11,769 nt of DNA, taken from positions 1 to 11,769 of the forward strand of contig CAZGXI010000064.1 in NCBI GenBank assembly GCA_964529715.1, given 5' to 3'. Below the pieces are notes generated by a model. That model was not told the origin of the DNA. It did no database searches and saw only the letters and a list, made by a program, of their open reading frames with translations. A program made the position numbers and the translations under genes. Source of the stretch: CAZGXI01 sp964529715 (GTDB lineage: Bacteria; Chloroflexota; Anaerolineae; Aggregatilineales; Ch27). This document shows positions 1 to 6,778 of the stretch, one piece after another; the stretch's first letter is position 1; each line of letters opens with the position of its first letter.

Positions 1-150
1 TGCCTCGCGCTGTCTGTCTTTGCCTTCCCTATCACTCTTCTCTTGTTAAGGTGCAACCCTCAACGAGGGGACAAAAGCCACCGAAGTCACTTTGACAACC
101 TCGGCGCTTCCGTCGTGTTTGTTTTCTTTTGCAAACGTTCTCGCTGAAGT
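1..150 (-). other. Putative rRNA-operon leader transcript (5' part)
   Basis: This stretch lies downstream of two strong minus-strand promoters and has no supported protein gene. Reading leftward it contains a boxB-like hairpin (57-69), then a boxA-like motif (43-56), then purine-rich sequence running off the edge. Promoter pair, boxB and boxA in that order is the known layout of bacterial rRNA leaders, where boxA recruits Nus-factor antitermination. No 16S sequence is visible, so the rRNA identity is inferred. A protein operon with a long leader is the alternative. Confidence 0.5.
43..69 (-). promoter_or_regulatory. boxB-like hairpin followed by boxA-like antitermination site
   Basis: On the minus strand a 5-bp stem CCCTC/GAGGG with a 3-nt loop (57-69) is followed directly by TTGCACCTTAACAA (56 down to 43). 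The E. coli rrn boxA is TGCTCTTTAACAA; the match here is 11 of 13. The order boxB then boxA is that of rRNA leaders. The hairpin alone is short and could be chance; the combination downstream of strong promoters is what gives it weight. Confidence 0.5.
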
Positions 151-156
151 ACCAGT

Positions 157-185
157 ATCATATCACCGCGCCGGAGGGTTGTCAA
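157..185 (-). promoter_or_regulatory. Strong sigma-70 promoter P2 reading leftward
   Basis: The -35 is TTGACA (180-185, perfect) and the -10 is TATGAT (157-162, 5 of 6), with an optimal 17-bp spacer. Transcription would start near 150 and run off the left edge. It is the second of two nearly identical promoters in this intergenic region; such tandem pairs are typical of rRNA operons. Confidence 0.75.
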
Positions 186-199
186 GGTTAAATCTGCAA

Positions 200-217
200 C
201 AAAGTTTTAAAACTTTG
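200..217. repeat. 18-bp perfect palindrome CAAAGTTTTAAAACTTTG
   Basis: The 18 bases are identical to their reverse complement. The minus-strand half carries the GCAAAGTTTTAA box (207-218) that also precedes promoter P1. It sits about 15-32 bp upstream of the P2 -35 element, so it may be an UP-like element or the site of a dimeric DNA-binding protein. The binding protein is unknown. Confidence 0.7.
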
Positions 218-218
218 C
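207..218 (-). promoter_or_regulatory. Upstream promoter box GCAAAGTTTTAA, copy at P2
   Basis: The same 12-mer lies at 364-375. In both places exactly 21 nt separate it from the TTGACA of the following promoter. The A/T-rich character and fixed position would suit an UP element or an activator site upstream of an rRNA-type promoter; the mechanism is inferred. Confidence 0.6.
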
Positions 219-293
219 CGAGACTTATCCTTATCCAGACCCTACCCTAACCTGCGCTATCCGGGCGTTGGTGCTTTTTCAAGGTACTGGTCT

Positions 294-338
294 CAGGGGG
301 TGAAGCGTGGCGAATGATAGCACCCGCTTATCCCCCTG
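294..338. repeat. Inverted repeat overlapping promoter P1
   Basis: Arms CAGGGGG (294-300) and CCCCCTG (332-338) pair perfectly. After two mismatches, AAGCG (303-307) pairs with CGCTT (325-329), leaving a 17-nt loop. No T-run follows on the minus strand. The structure covers the P1 -35/-10 interval, so it may be an operator-like or cruciform-prone element rather than a terminator for recR. Confidence 0.5.
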
Positions 339-342
339 TCAA
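314..342 (-). promoter_or_regulatory. Strong sigma-70 promoter P1 reading leftward
   Basis: The -35 is TTGACA (337-342, perfect) and the -10 is TATCAT (314-319, 5 of 6), with a 17-bp spacer. The bases after the -10 are GC-rich (TCGCCACG), as in promoters under stringent control. It lies 157 bp upstream of P2 and reads the same way. Confidence 0.75.
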
Positions 343-363
343 GGCTATTTTTCGGGATGAATG

Positions 364-375
364 TTAAAACTTTGC
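364..375 (-). promoter_or_regulatory. Upstream promoter box GCAAAGTTTTAA, copy at P1
   Basis: This 12-mer is identical to the one at 207-218 and is placed exactly 21 nt upstream of the P1 TTGACA. Box, spacer, -35, spacer and -10 have equal total length (62 nt) in both copies, although the spacer sequences differ. That argues for functional constraint on the box and its position. Confidence 0.6.
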
Positions 376-378
376 GGA

Positions 379-406
379 TATTTAAGCCTTGCTGCCGAGA
401 GAAGGC
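379..406 (-). terminator. Weak possible terminator after recR
   Basis: Six nt past the recR stop, the minus strand can form a 5-bp stem GCCTT/AAGGC (402-406 with 386-390) around an 11-nt loop, followed by TTAAATA. The stem is short and the T-tract is interrupted, so termination would be weak. No better candidate is seen before the P1 promoter. Confidence 0.25.
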
Positions 407-411
407 CCATC

Positions 412-1014
412 CTACATCTCATGGCGGCCCTGCAAGGCGCGTAGCAAGGTCATGGCATCCACGTATTCCAGGTCGCCGCCGGTGGGCAGGCCACGTGCCA
501 GCCGCGTGATGCGTACCCCCTGCGAGGCAAGCTGCTGCTGGATATACATTGCCGTCGCGTCGCCTTCCAGACCGGGATTAGTGGCGACGATGACTTCCAG
601 CACGCGCCCGTCCTGCACGCGCCGGACCAATTCCTTGATCTTCAACTGATCCGGGCCGATGCCGTTCACGGGTGAGATGGCCCCATGCAGCACGTGGTAG
701 AGGCCTTTGAAGCTGTCGGTGCGTTCAATCGCCAACACGTCCAGCGGCTCTTCTACGACCGCGATCACGCCAGGGTCGCGGGTTGTGTCGCGGCAGATCG
801 CGCACGGGTCCTCTTCGGTGATATTCCAGCAGATCGAGCAGAAGCGCGTCTTGCTCTTGAGTTCGGTCAACGCCAATGCCAGAGATGCCACCACGTCGTC
901 TGGCGCGCGCAGCAGATAGTATGTCAGGCGCGAGGCGGTTTTCGGCCCCACGCCCGGCAAGCGCGAAAACGCTTCGATCAGGCGGGTGACGGGGGCGGGG
1001 ACGGCTTTGCTCAT
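412..1014 (-). CDS. recR: Recombination mediator protein RecR
   Basis: RecR acts with RecO (and RecF) to load RecA on SSB-coated single-stranded DNA at gaps. The 200-residue product has the family's usual length and layout. A helix-hairpin-helix region lies at about 10-35 (RLPGVGPKTASRL), a four-cysteine zinc finger follows (C59, C62, C71, C74), and a Toprim domain covers about 82-175 with VVEEP at 86-90 and ATNPGLEGDATA at 144-155. The conserved tail is ARGLPTGGDLEY. The ATG start lies 12 nt after the ybaB stop. The bases just before it are pyrimidine-rich (CTATTCCCCC) and show no Shine-Dalgarno, so translation probably depends on coupling to ybaB. It is the last gene of the dnaX-ybaB-recR operon, an order widely conserved in bacteria. 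Confidence 0.97.
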   Translation of the reverse strand: MSKAVPAPVTRLIEAFSRLPGVGPKTASRLTYYLLRAPDDVVASLALALTELKSKTRFCSICWNITEEDPCAICRDTTRDPGVIAVVEEPLDVLAIERTDSFKGLYHVLHGAISPVNGIGPDQLKIKELVRRVQDGRVLEVIVATNPGLEGDATAMYIQQQLASQGVRITRLARGLPTGGDLEYVDAMTLLRALQGRHEM

Positions 1015-1026
1015 GGGGGAATAGGG

Positions 1027-1416
1027 TTAACCGAACAGGTCGCCCAGGCCGCCGGGCATCATGCCTGCCAGGCCGCCGGTGATACTTTCCATACGTTCAG
1101 CAGCACGCGCCTGACTTTGCTCGATGGCCTGGTTAACGGCCAGTATGAGCAGGTCTTGCAGGTCCGTCAGCCAGGCTTCATCGGTGGGATCGATGGCATC
1201 CTTGTCGATGGTAATGCTCTGGATGCGCTGGTGGCCTGTCACCACGATCTTCACCGCGCCGCCGCCGACGGAGACTTCTAGTGTTTCCTCAGCCAGGGCC
1301 TGCTGCGCGGCAGCCATGTCTTCTTGCATCTTCTGAATCTGGCGGAGCATCCCGGCCTGTCCGCCGGGCATACCTGCCGGGCCACCCATCCGTCTGCCGC
1401 CACGTCCTTTACTCAT
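1027..1416 (-). CDS. YbaB/EbfC family nucleoid-associated protein
   Basis: Members of this family are small dimeric DNA-binding proteins often encoded between dnaX and recR. The 129-residue product has a glycine/methionine-rich start, a helical segment at about 22-45 (MLRQIQKMQEDMAAAQQALA), the conserved strand region 46-71 (LEVSVGGGAVKIVVTG, then ITIDKDAIDP), and a long helix 81-110. A Gly/Met-rich tail ends in GLGDLFG. The chosen ATG at 1414-1416 is preceded by a good AGGAGGA, and it overlaps the dnaX stop by 8 bp, so the two are translationally coupled. A longer in-frame reading up to 1485 would add 23 residues that overlap dnaX and do not resemble the family. The precise cellular role of the family is not settled. 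Confidence 0.92.
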   Translation of the reverse strand: MSKGRGGRRMGGPAGMPGGQAGMLRQIQKMQEDMAAAQQALAEETLEVSVGGGAVKIVVTGHQRIQSITIDKDAIDPTDEAWLTDLQDLLILAVNQAIEQSQARAAERMESITGGLAGMMPGGLGDLFG

Positions 1417-2992
1417 CTGATCTTTCCTCCTGTGCAGATGTGATGCCAGAAACTTCGCCGCCCAGGCTTTGCACACCGAAGGCAACCAGTTCGTCCCGCG
1501 CGATGATCTCCTGGGTATCGGGGCTGGTTGAGGATGCAGTGGCGCCGGCCACGTCGATCCGCACCTGGAGCGGCAGCTTGTAGACTTCGCGCAGCGCCGC
1601 CAACAGCGCCTTGCGGCGGTCGTCGGCGTCGAGTTTTTCTTTGAAAATCGGGTTTTGGACGGTCATCACCAGGGCATTGCCGTCCACCTCGCGCACGGTG
1701 ACATGTTCCAGTAGCGGCGGCAGGTTGCGGTTGTGCCGGAACGCAGCCTTGAGTAGATCGGCCCACTTTTCGCGCACGGTCAGCAGGCCGATGGCGGGTG
1801 GCGCGCCGGCAGGGGTAGGGGGCACTTCTTCCGGCGGAGCAGCAGCGGGCTGGGGGGGAGAGACCTGGGCAGGGGCTGCACGCGCGACGGGCAGGGGAGC
1901 AGGTTCTTCCAATGGAGCGGCGCTCTCGACCAGGGCCAGTTCCAGCGGAAGCTGCGGCTGCCAATCGCTACTGCGATCCTGCACGGCATCGTTGAAGGCG
2001 CGGATGGCGCGCAACAGTGCGGCCCGTCCGATCTGGCCGGCCTGACGGGCGAACATCTGCCGGGCTTCATCCGTCTCGTCGATCAGGCCTGCCCCGCCCA
2101 TCTGCGCCAGCAGCACACTGCGCAGGTGATCTACGGTCTGCCGCGCGAACTGGCGTGGGTCGGCCCCGCCGTCTACGGCGGCGTGGATCACATCCAGCCC
2201 GGTGGCCACGTCGTTTGCCAGGAGCGCATCCACCAACGCGGCGACCGCGCGCCGTCCCGCTGCGCCGAGGGCGCGTTCGGCCATGTCAAGAGTAACATGT
2301 TCGTCGGGATCAGCAACGACCTGATCCAGCAGGCTGATGCTATCGCGGACCGAGCCGGTGCCCTGGCGGGCGATCAGGTCCAGCGCCGCCGGTTCGATAC
2401 TGAAACCTTCTGCCTGGGCGATCCGGCCCAGCAGGGCGGCGACTTCTGCCAGGGTGACGCGCCGGAACTCGAAAGGCAGACAGCGGCTCTTGATCGTCTC
2501 CGGCACTTTTTCGTATTCGGTCGTGGCGAGCACGAAGATGGCGTGTTCGGGCGGCTCTTCCAGCGTCTTGAGCAGCGCGTCGAAGGCTGCGCCGGAAAAA
2601 CGATGTACTTCGTCGATGATGTAAACCTTGTAGCGTCCTTCGCCGGGGGAAAAGGCGATCTTGTCGCGCAGCTCGCGCACGTCGTCCACACCGGTATGGC
2701 TGGCCGCGTCGATCTCGATCAGGTCCAGGTAGCGGCCCTCGTTGACGGCCAGACAGTGTGCGCACTCATTACAGGGACGACGGGCCGGGTCGTCGTTCAG
2801 GCAGTTGACGGCCTTTGCCAGCAAGCGGGCGGTGGTGGTTTTGCCCGTGCCACGCGGCCCGCTGAACAGGTAGGCGTGCCGGACTCTGCCCTGGCGCAGC
2901 GCGCCTTGCAGCGTGCGGGTGATGTGTTCCTGGCCGATCACGTCCTCAAACTTCGAAGGACGCCATTTGAGGTAAAGGGCCTGTTCGGGCAC
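1409..2992 (-). CDS. dnaX: DNA polymerase III subunit gamma/tau
   Basis: DnaX is the ATPase of the clamp loader, which opens and places the sliding clamp for the replicative polymerase. The 527-residue product shows Walker A GPRGTGKT (45-52), a zinc-binding cysteine set (C64, C74, C77, C80), Walker B VYIIDEVH (123-130), sensor 1 LATTE (155-159), the SRC arginine-finger motif (169-171) and sensor 2 GTGSVRDS (211-218). The clamp-loader collar follows, then a Pro/Ala-rich linker at about 365-402 and a C-terminal tau-like domain. The start is GTG, with GGAGAGAG (3000-3007) 7 nt upstream. I saw no clear slippery heptamer in frame, so a separate gamma form by frameshifting is not supported. First gene of the operon. 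Confidence 0.97.
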   Translation of the reverse strand: MPEQALYLKWRPSKFEDVIGQEHITRTLQGALRQGRVRHAYLFSGPRGTGKTTTARLLAKAVNCLNDDPARRPCNECAHCLAVNEGRYLDLIEIDAASHTGVDDVRELRDKIAFSPGEGRYKVYIIDEVHRFSGAAFDALLKTLEEPPEHAIFVLATTEYEKVPETIKSRCLPFEFRRVTLAEVAALLGRIAQAEGFSIEPAALDLIARQGTGSVRDSISLLDQVVADPDEHVTLDMAERALGAAGRRAVAALVDALLANDVATGLDVIHAAVDGGADPRQFARQTVDHLRSVLLAQMGGAGLIDETDEARQMFARQAGQIGRAALLRAIRAFNDAVQDRSSDWQPQLPLELALVESAAPLEEPAPLPVARAAPAQVSPPQPAAAPPEEVPPTPAGAPPAIGLLTVREKWADLLKAAFRHNRNLPPLLEHVTVREVDGNALVMTVQNPIFKEKLDADDRRKALLAALREVYKLPLQVRIDVAGATASSTSPDTQEIIARDELVAFGVQSLGGEVSGITSAQEERSDE

Positions 2993-3028
2993 GACGATGC
3001 TCTCTCCGCGCGAGGATCATTGCCCGGT

Positions 3029-3058
3029 AGTGTAACACGCCGGGGGAGGACGCGGCAA
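3029..3058 (-). promoter_or_regulatory. Promoter for the dnaX-ybaB-recR operon
   Basis: TTGCCG (3053-3058) and TACACT (3029-3034) are 18 bp apart. The -10 is preceded by TG-N (TGTTACACT), making it an extended -10. Transcription would start near 3022, giving a leader of about 30 nt that includes the dnaX ribosome binding site. The identical TGTTACACT precedes glpA. Confidence 0.5.
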
Positions 3059-3092
3059 GATAAGATGCGCCCGATGCCAGGGTTGCACCAGG

Positions 3093-3977
3093 CTACTTAT
3101 CGCGCGTGATGGCAAAGCCGCTCATAAACTGCTTTTGCAACAGAATGAACACCACGACCGGCGGCAGGCTGGCGATGATGGCCGCCAGCATCAGCGGGCC
3201 ATAGGTCAGGCCGGCGTCCACATTGCGCAGCGATCCCAGGCCCACCTGCACAACCTGAAGCGCCTCGTTCTTGATGATCAGCAGCGGCCACAGGTACATG
3301 TTCCAGACATAGACGAACTGGATCACGGCCAGCGCGCCGATGGTGTTCCAGCTCAGCGGGATCAAAACGCGGAACAGAAACCGCAGCGGCGTCGCGCCAT
3401 CCAACTGCGCCGCCTCCGACAGTTCGGCGGGCAGGTTAGCAAAGTGCTGCCGGAACAGAAACGCGCCGGTCGCGCTGGCGACGAACGGCACCGAGATTGC
3501 CCAGAACGTGTTGCCCCAACCCAGGTTGGAGACGAAGCGGAACAGCGCCAGCACCAGGATTTCGGTGGGCATCATCAGGGTTGCCAGCACGAAGCCGAAG
3601 ATCAACCATTTGCCGGGGAAGCGAAAGTACACGAAGGCCAAGCCCGCCAGCAGCGACAGCAGCGTTTTGCCCGCCGTGACGACTACTGCCAGCACCACGC
3701 TGTTAAGCATATACCGCCCCAGGTGGCGCTCGAAAACGACCGACGTGAAGTTGGCATGGAGGGCCGAGCCGGGGGTGAACTGAAACGACGTGACCTCGGC
3801 GTTGGTCTGTGTGCTGACCAGCAGGGCGTATAGCACAGGGAAGCCCACCAGCAAACAGGTGATCCACAGCAAGACGTGGACGTACCAGCGTTCGGGCAGC
3901 AGGTTAAACCGCCTCGGTACGTGGATTTGAATCTGGGTCTGTGCGCCGGCGATGTCGCCGGCTGTGGGTTGTGCCAT
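3093..3977 (-). CDS. ugpE: ABC transporter permease, UgpE-like (glycerol-3-phosphate type)
   Basis: This is an inner-membrane subunit of a carbohydrate/phosphoester importer (MalG/UgpE class). The 294-residue product has about six membrane segments and the permease EAA loop that contacts the ATPase, EAAQLDGATPLRFLFRVLIP (about residues 188-207). From memory, ASATGAFLFRQHFANLP and WNMYLWPLLII match E. coli UgpE closely. The chosen ATG (3975-3977) has GGAG 6 nt upstream and starts 1 nt after the ugpA stop. An ATG at 3987-3989 would add four residues but has a poorer ribosome binding site. Last gene of the ugpBAE group; no clear terminator before dnaX. The substrate is inferred from family resemblance. 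Confidence 0.88.
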   Translation of the reverse strand: MAQPTAGDIAGAQTQIQIHVPRRFNLLPERWYVHVLLWITCLLVGFPVLYALLVSTQTNAEVTSFQFTPGSALHANFTSVVFERHLGRYMLNSVVLAVVVTAGKTLLSLLAGLAFVYFRFPGKWLIFGFVLATLMMPTEILVLALFRFVSNLGWGNTFWAISVPFVASATGAFLFRQHFANLPAELSEAAQLDGATPLRFLFRVLIPLSWNTIGALAVIQFVYVWNMYLWPLLIIKNEALQVVQVGLGSLRNVDAGLTYGPLMLAAIIASLPPVVVFILLQKQFMSGFAITRDK

Positions 3978-3978
3978 G

Positions 3979-5181
3979 TCACGCTCCATAGGTGACTCGC
4001 CGTCCGGTCGTCTTGAACTGGAGAATCGTCAACCCGATGACCAGCAAAAACAGCACAATCGACTGCGCGGCGGCTTTCCCTAGGTCATTTTCCAGAATGC
4101 CGAGTTCGTAAATTTCGTAGATCATCACTTTGGTCGCGCCCGCAGGCCCGCCTTTCGTCAGAAAGTCAATGGTCCCAAAGATGTCGAAGAAGGCATAGGT
4201 GATGTTGGTGATGATCAGGAAGAAGGTGATGGGAGACAGGCCAGGGATGATCACCTTGCGGAAACGCTGCCAGGCATTTGCACCGTCGATGGCGGCAGCT
4301 TCGATCAGGTCTTTCGGGATGTTTTGCAGCCCGGCCAGGTAGAACAGGATGTTGTAGCCGAGCATCTTCCACACACTCGCCACGATCACGGCGACTCGCG
4401 CCAGCCAGGGGTCGCGCAGCCAGTCGAGGCCCGTTCCTCCTAGCAAGGCGATGAGATGGTTGATGACCCCGGCGATAGGGTCGAACATCACAAAGAAGAT
4501 GATCCCGGCGACGGGCGGAGAGACCGCGTAGGGCCAGATCAACAGGGTGCGGTAAATGCCGATGCCGCGCACCGGTTGAAAGGCCAGGTAAGCAATCGCC
4601 AGCGCAAGGACCAGACCGATGACGACGATGCCGGTTGAGATCACGGCGGTGTTGAGCAGAATCTGGTAGTAACTCTGGTGGAACAGGCGCGTGAAGTTAT
4701 CCACGCACACGAACACGGTCCGGGGAGCACCTAACCGCGCCAGCAGGGTTGACAGGCGGAAGGTCTCGATGGCCGGGTAGTAGAGGAACAGCGCCAGGAT
4801 GATCAGCGTCGGGGCCAACAACAGCAGGGGCGTTAGCCGTCCACGAAATATCCCCTGCGGCTGCTGGTCACCGAGAGAGAGGACCTTTCCCCGGCGGGTG
4901 GTGAACAGCTGTACACCAGAGCGGACCAGGCCCAGCGCCAGCGCCGCGCCGGCGGCGGCCAGGCCGATGCCGAAAGCGGCATCGATGGGATCGCGGTCTG
5001 GGGCGAAGGTGCAGAAGTCCAGCGGCAGCAGAAAGATCAGCGGGCCAAACCCACCCGCGATCAGGCCCACCACCACGCCCGGCAAGGTGGAGCGGTTCAG
5101 GCCGCGAAACACCTGGGCCATGTAGATGGCGCCGATCAGGGCCGGGACGGCAAACAGGAGAATCCAATCTACGGGGAGCAC
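3979..5181 (-). CDS. ugpA: ABC transporter permease, UgpA-like, with N-terminal membrane extension
   Basis: This is the second membrane subunit of the importer. Residues from about 112 to the end follow E. coli UgpA closely by recall: DNFTRLFHQSYYQ, YRTLLIWPYAVSPPVAGI, the EAA loop EAAAIDGANAWQRFRKVIIP (294-313), and AFFDIFGTIDFLTKGGP. UgpA usually has about 295 residues; this protein has 400. The extra ~110 residues at the N-terminus hold three likely membrane segments (about 4-24, 33-53, 66-88) with no family motif I recognise. The GTG start has AGGAG (5187-5191) 5 nt upstream, which supports the extension being translated. Its stop lies 1 nt before the ugpE ATG, so coupling is likely. The ATPase partner (UgpC/MalK type) is not in the window. 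Confidence 0.9.
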   Translation of the reverse strand: MLPVDWILLFAVPALIGAIYMAQVFRGLNRSTLPGVVVGLIAGGFGPLIFLLPLDFCTFAPDRDPIDAAFGIGLAAAGAALALGLVRSGVQLFTTRRGKVLSLGDQQPQGIFRGRLTPLLLLAPTLIILALFLYYPAIETFRLSTLLARLGAPRTVFVCVDNFTRLFHQSYYQILLNTAVISTGIVVIGLVLALAIAYLAFQPVRGIGIYRTLLIWPYAVSPPVAGIIFFVMFDPIAGVINHLIALLGGTGLDWLRDPWLARVAVIVASVWKMLGYNILFYLAGLQNIPKDLIEAAAIDGANAWQRFRKVIIPGLSPITFFLIITNITYAFFDIFGTIDFLTKGGPAGATKVMIYEIYELGILENDLGKAAAQSIVLFLLVIGLTILQFKTTGRRVTYGA

Positions 5182-5236
5182 GGCAACTCCTGAGGAAAAC
5201 TCGCAGATGCAGGCATGACCAACGTGTCAGGGTAAA

Positions 5237-5273
5237 GATTGCTTCCCAGAAGCGCCATTTCCGGGAAGCAATC
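5237..5273 (-). terminator. Intercistronic stem-loop between ugpB and ugpA
   Basis: GATTGCTTCCC (5237-5247) and GGGAAGCAATC (5263-5273) form a perfect 11-bp stem with a 15-nt loop, 37 nt after the ugpB stop and 55 nt before the ugpA start. Only three T follow on the minus strand, so it is at best a leaky terminator or an mRNA 3'-end stabiliser. Such elements commonly raise the amount of binding protein relative to permeases. Confidence 0.6.
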
Positions 5274-5310
5274 CGTCACTCACCACGTCTTCAGGCAGGC
5301 CAGAGGCAGC

Positions 5311-6684
5311 CTAATCTTCGGGCGCGTTGAGCAGGTTGTATTCGGTCAGCAGTTCGTTAGCGTTTTCCTGCGCGATGCTGAAGGCTTCCAGCGGGTCGGT
5401 GCCGTTGATCAGAATGTCTTCCATCGCGGCGGTTACTTCGTTGCGGATGGCCGGGAAGTTGCCGATCAGGGCGCCGGACGTGGCCGAGGTCAATCGCGCA
5501 GCAGCAAGCTGGTCGCTGGCGACGCGCGAGTTGGGGCTTTGCTCGTACCAACCCTGTTCCTCAAGCAGTTGGACCGCGCTGGTGCGGATCGGCACGTAAC
5601 CGGTGAACTGGTGCCATTCGGCGGCATTCTCGGTATTGGTGAACCACAGCAAGAAGGTCAGCGCGCCCTCTTCAACTTCGGGGTCCAGGCCGTTTGCCAG
5701 CCACAGGCTTGCGCCGCCGATCAGGTTGCCGACGTATTCCACATCCTGGTTGTAGGGCATGAAGCCGCACCGGACAGTGAAGCCGTTCTCGGCGCCGGTG
5801 GCCGTGATCGCGGTCACGTCGGAGCTGCTGGTGATGATCATGGCGACCTGCTGGGCGAAGAAAGCGTTGTTCACGCCATCCCAGTCGCGCTGCACGCCGG
5901 TGTAGATATAGTAGCCGCGTTCGGCCATGTCGGCCCACCAGTTGACGTAGGCCATCATGGCGTCGCTGGTCAGGTAGACCTCGGTTGCGCGGGCTTCACG
6001 GCCATTGCCGTTGTTCGCCAGATCGGCGCCCTGCTGCGCGACCGACTGCTCGAAGAACCAGCCGTAGTTCGGCCAGGTGATGCAGCCGGCGGGCGGGTTG
6101 TCCATCGCCATGATCGCCTCGCACGCCGCTTCCACTTCTGCCCAGGTGGTGGGCAGTTCGGTTACGCCGGCGGCCTCAAGCATGTCTACGTTGGCGTAGA
6201 AGATGGCCGAGGAGGTGTTCCAGGGCATCGAGGTCCACGCGCCGTCGAGGGTATAGTAGTTGGAGACGGAACTGACGATGTCCTCAAAATCGACAGGCTG
6301 GCCGTTGATCTCTTCGCGGTCGCCGATGGCCTCGCTGATCGGCTTAAAGGCAGGCGAACCATCAGGCAGTCGGGCATCACGGGCGTTCTGGGTGGCGGCC
6401 TCAAAATACTGTACAATCGCCGGCTGGGTGCCCTGTTCAAAGGCCAGGGCGGTGGCGGCGAACAGTTCTTCGTAATTGGTGTAACCTTCGACGACGACGT
6501 TATATTGGGGGTAGAGTTCGTTGAAAGCGGCGGCTTTCTCCCGCGCCCAGTCCAGGCGCGCGTCGGTGAAGGCGATCCACATGCGAATCTCGATGGGCGT
6601 CTCCTGAGCCAGCGTCGGGAGAATACCCGTCAGCAGGATCGCCACCAGGCAAAGGATCACGGTTGCACGATTTCGACCAGACAT
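5311..6684 (-). CDS. ugpB: ABC transporter substrate-binding protein, UgpB-like
   Basis: This is the extracytoplasmic receptor of the importer. The 457-residue protein starts with a signal peptide (MSGRNR then a hydrophobic stretch to about 26, likely cut after T-L-A). By recall it follows E. coli UgpB along most of its length: GYTNYEELFAA (67-77), PWNTSSAIFYAN (154-165), IGGASLWLANG (322-332), ENAAEWHQFTGYVPI (352-366) and IGNFPAIR (407-414). In UgpB the Tyr of TGY and the Arg of the last motif help bind glycerol 3-phosphate, and both are present. Relatives also bind glycerophosphocholine, so the exact ligand is open. No lipobox cysteine is seen. The ATG has AAGGAG (6693-6698) 8 nt upstream. 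First gene of ugpBAE. Confidence 0.92.
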   Translation of the reverse strand: MSGRNRATVILCLVAILLTGILPTLAQETPIEIRMWIAFTDARLDWAREKAAAFNELYPQYNVVVEGYTNYEELFAATALAFEQGTQPAIVQYFEAATQNARDARLPDGSPAFKPISEAIGDREEINGQPVDFEDIVSSVSNYYTLDGAWTSMPWNTSSAIFYANVDMLEAAGVTELPTTWAEVEAACEAIMAMDNPPAGCITWPNYGWFFEQSVAQQGADLANNGNGREARATEVYLTSDAMMAYVNWWADMAERGYYIYTGVQRDWDGVNNAFFAQQVAMIITSSSDVTAITATGAENGFTVRCGFMPYNQDVEYVGNLIGGASLWLANGLDPEVEEGALTFLLWFTNTENAAEWHQFTGYVPIRTSAVQLLEEQGWYEQSPNSRVASDQLAAARLTSATSGALIGNFPAIRNEVTAAMEDILINGTDPLEAFSIAQENANELLTEYNLLNAPED

Positions 6685-6778
6685 GTAAGTAGCTCCTTGT
6701 TCGTTGATCGGACGCGGACAACTTTAGCCTGGCTGCTTTATCGGCTGAATAACAGGGTGTTAGGGCTTGGTGAAGACC

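Noticed and set aside
254..282. Third leftward promoter with TTGAAA and 17-bp spacing
   Set aside because: The -10 would be TAGCGC, only 2 of 6, and the GCAAAGTTTTAA box is missing at the 21-nt position.
1640..1660. A-rich stretch in dnaX as a programmed frameshift site
   Set aside because: The run of A is not in the X-XXY-YYZ phase of the dnaX frame and no stimulating hairpin or nearby stop was seen.
2993..3092. SRP RNA gene upstream of dnaX, as found in some bacteria
   Set aside because: The conserved GGTCCGGAAGGAAGCA-like loop is absent in this 100-bp gap on either strand.
2126..3109. 327-residue plus-strand open frame opposite dnaX
   Set aside because: Antisense shadow of dnaX with arginine/glutamine/glycine-rich composition and no recognisable motif.
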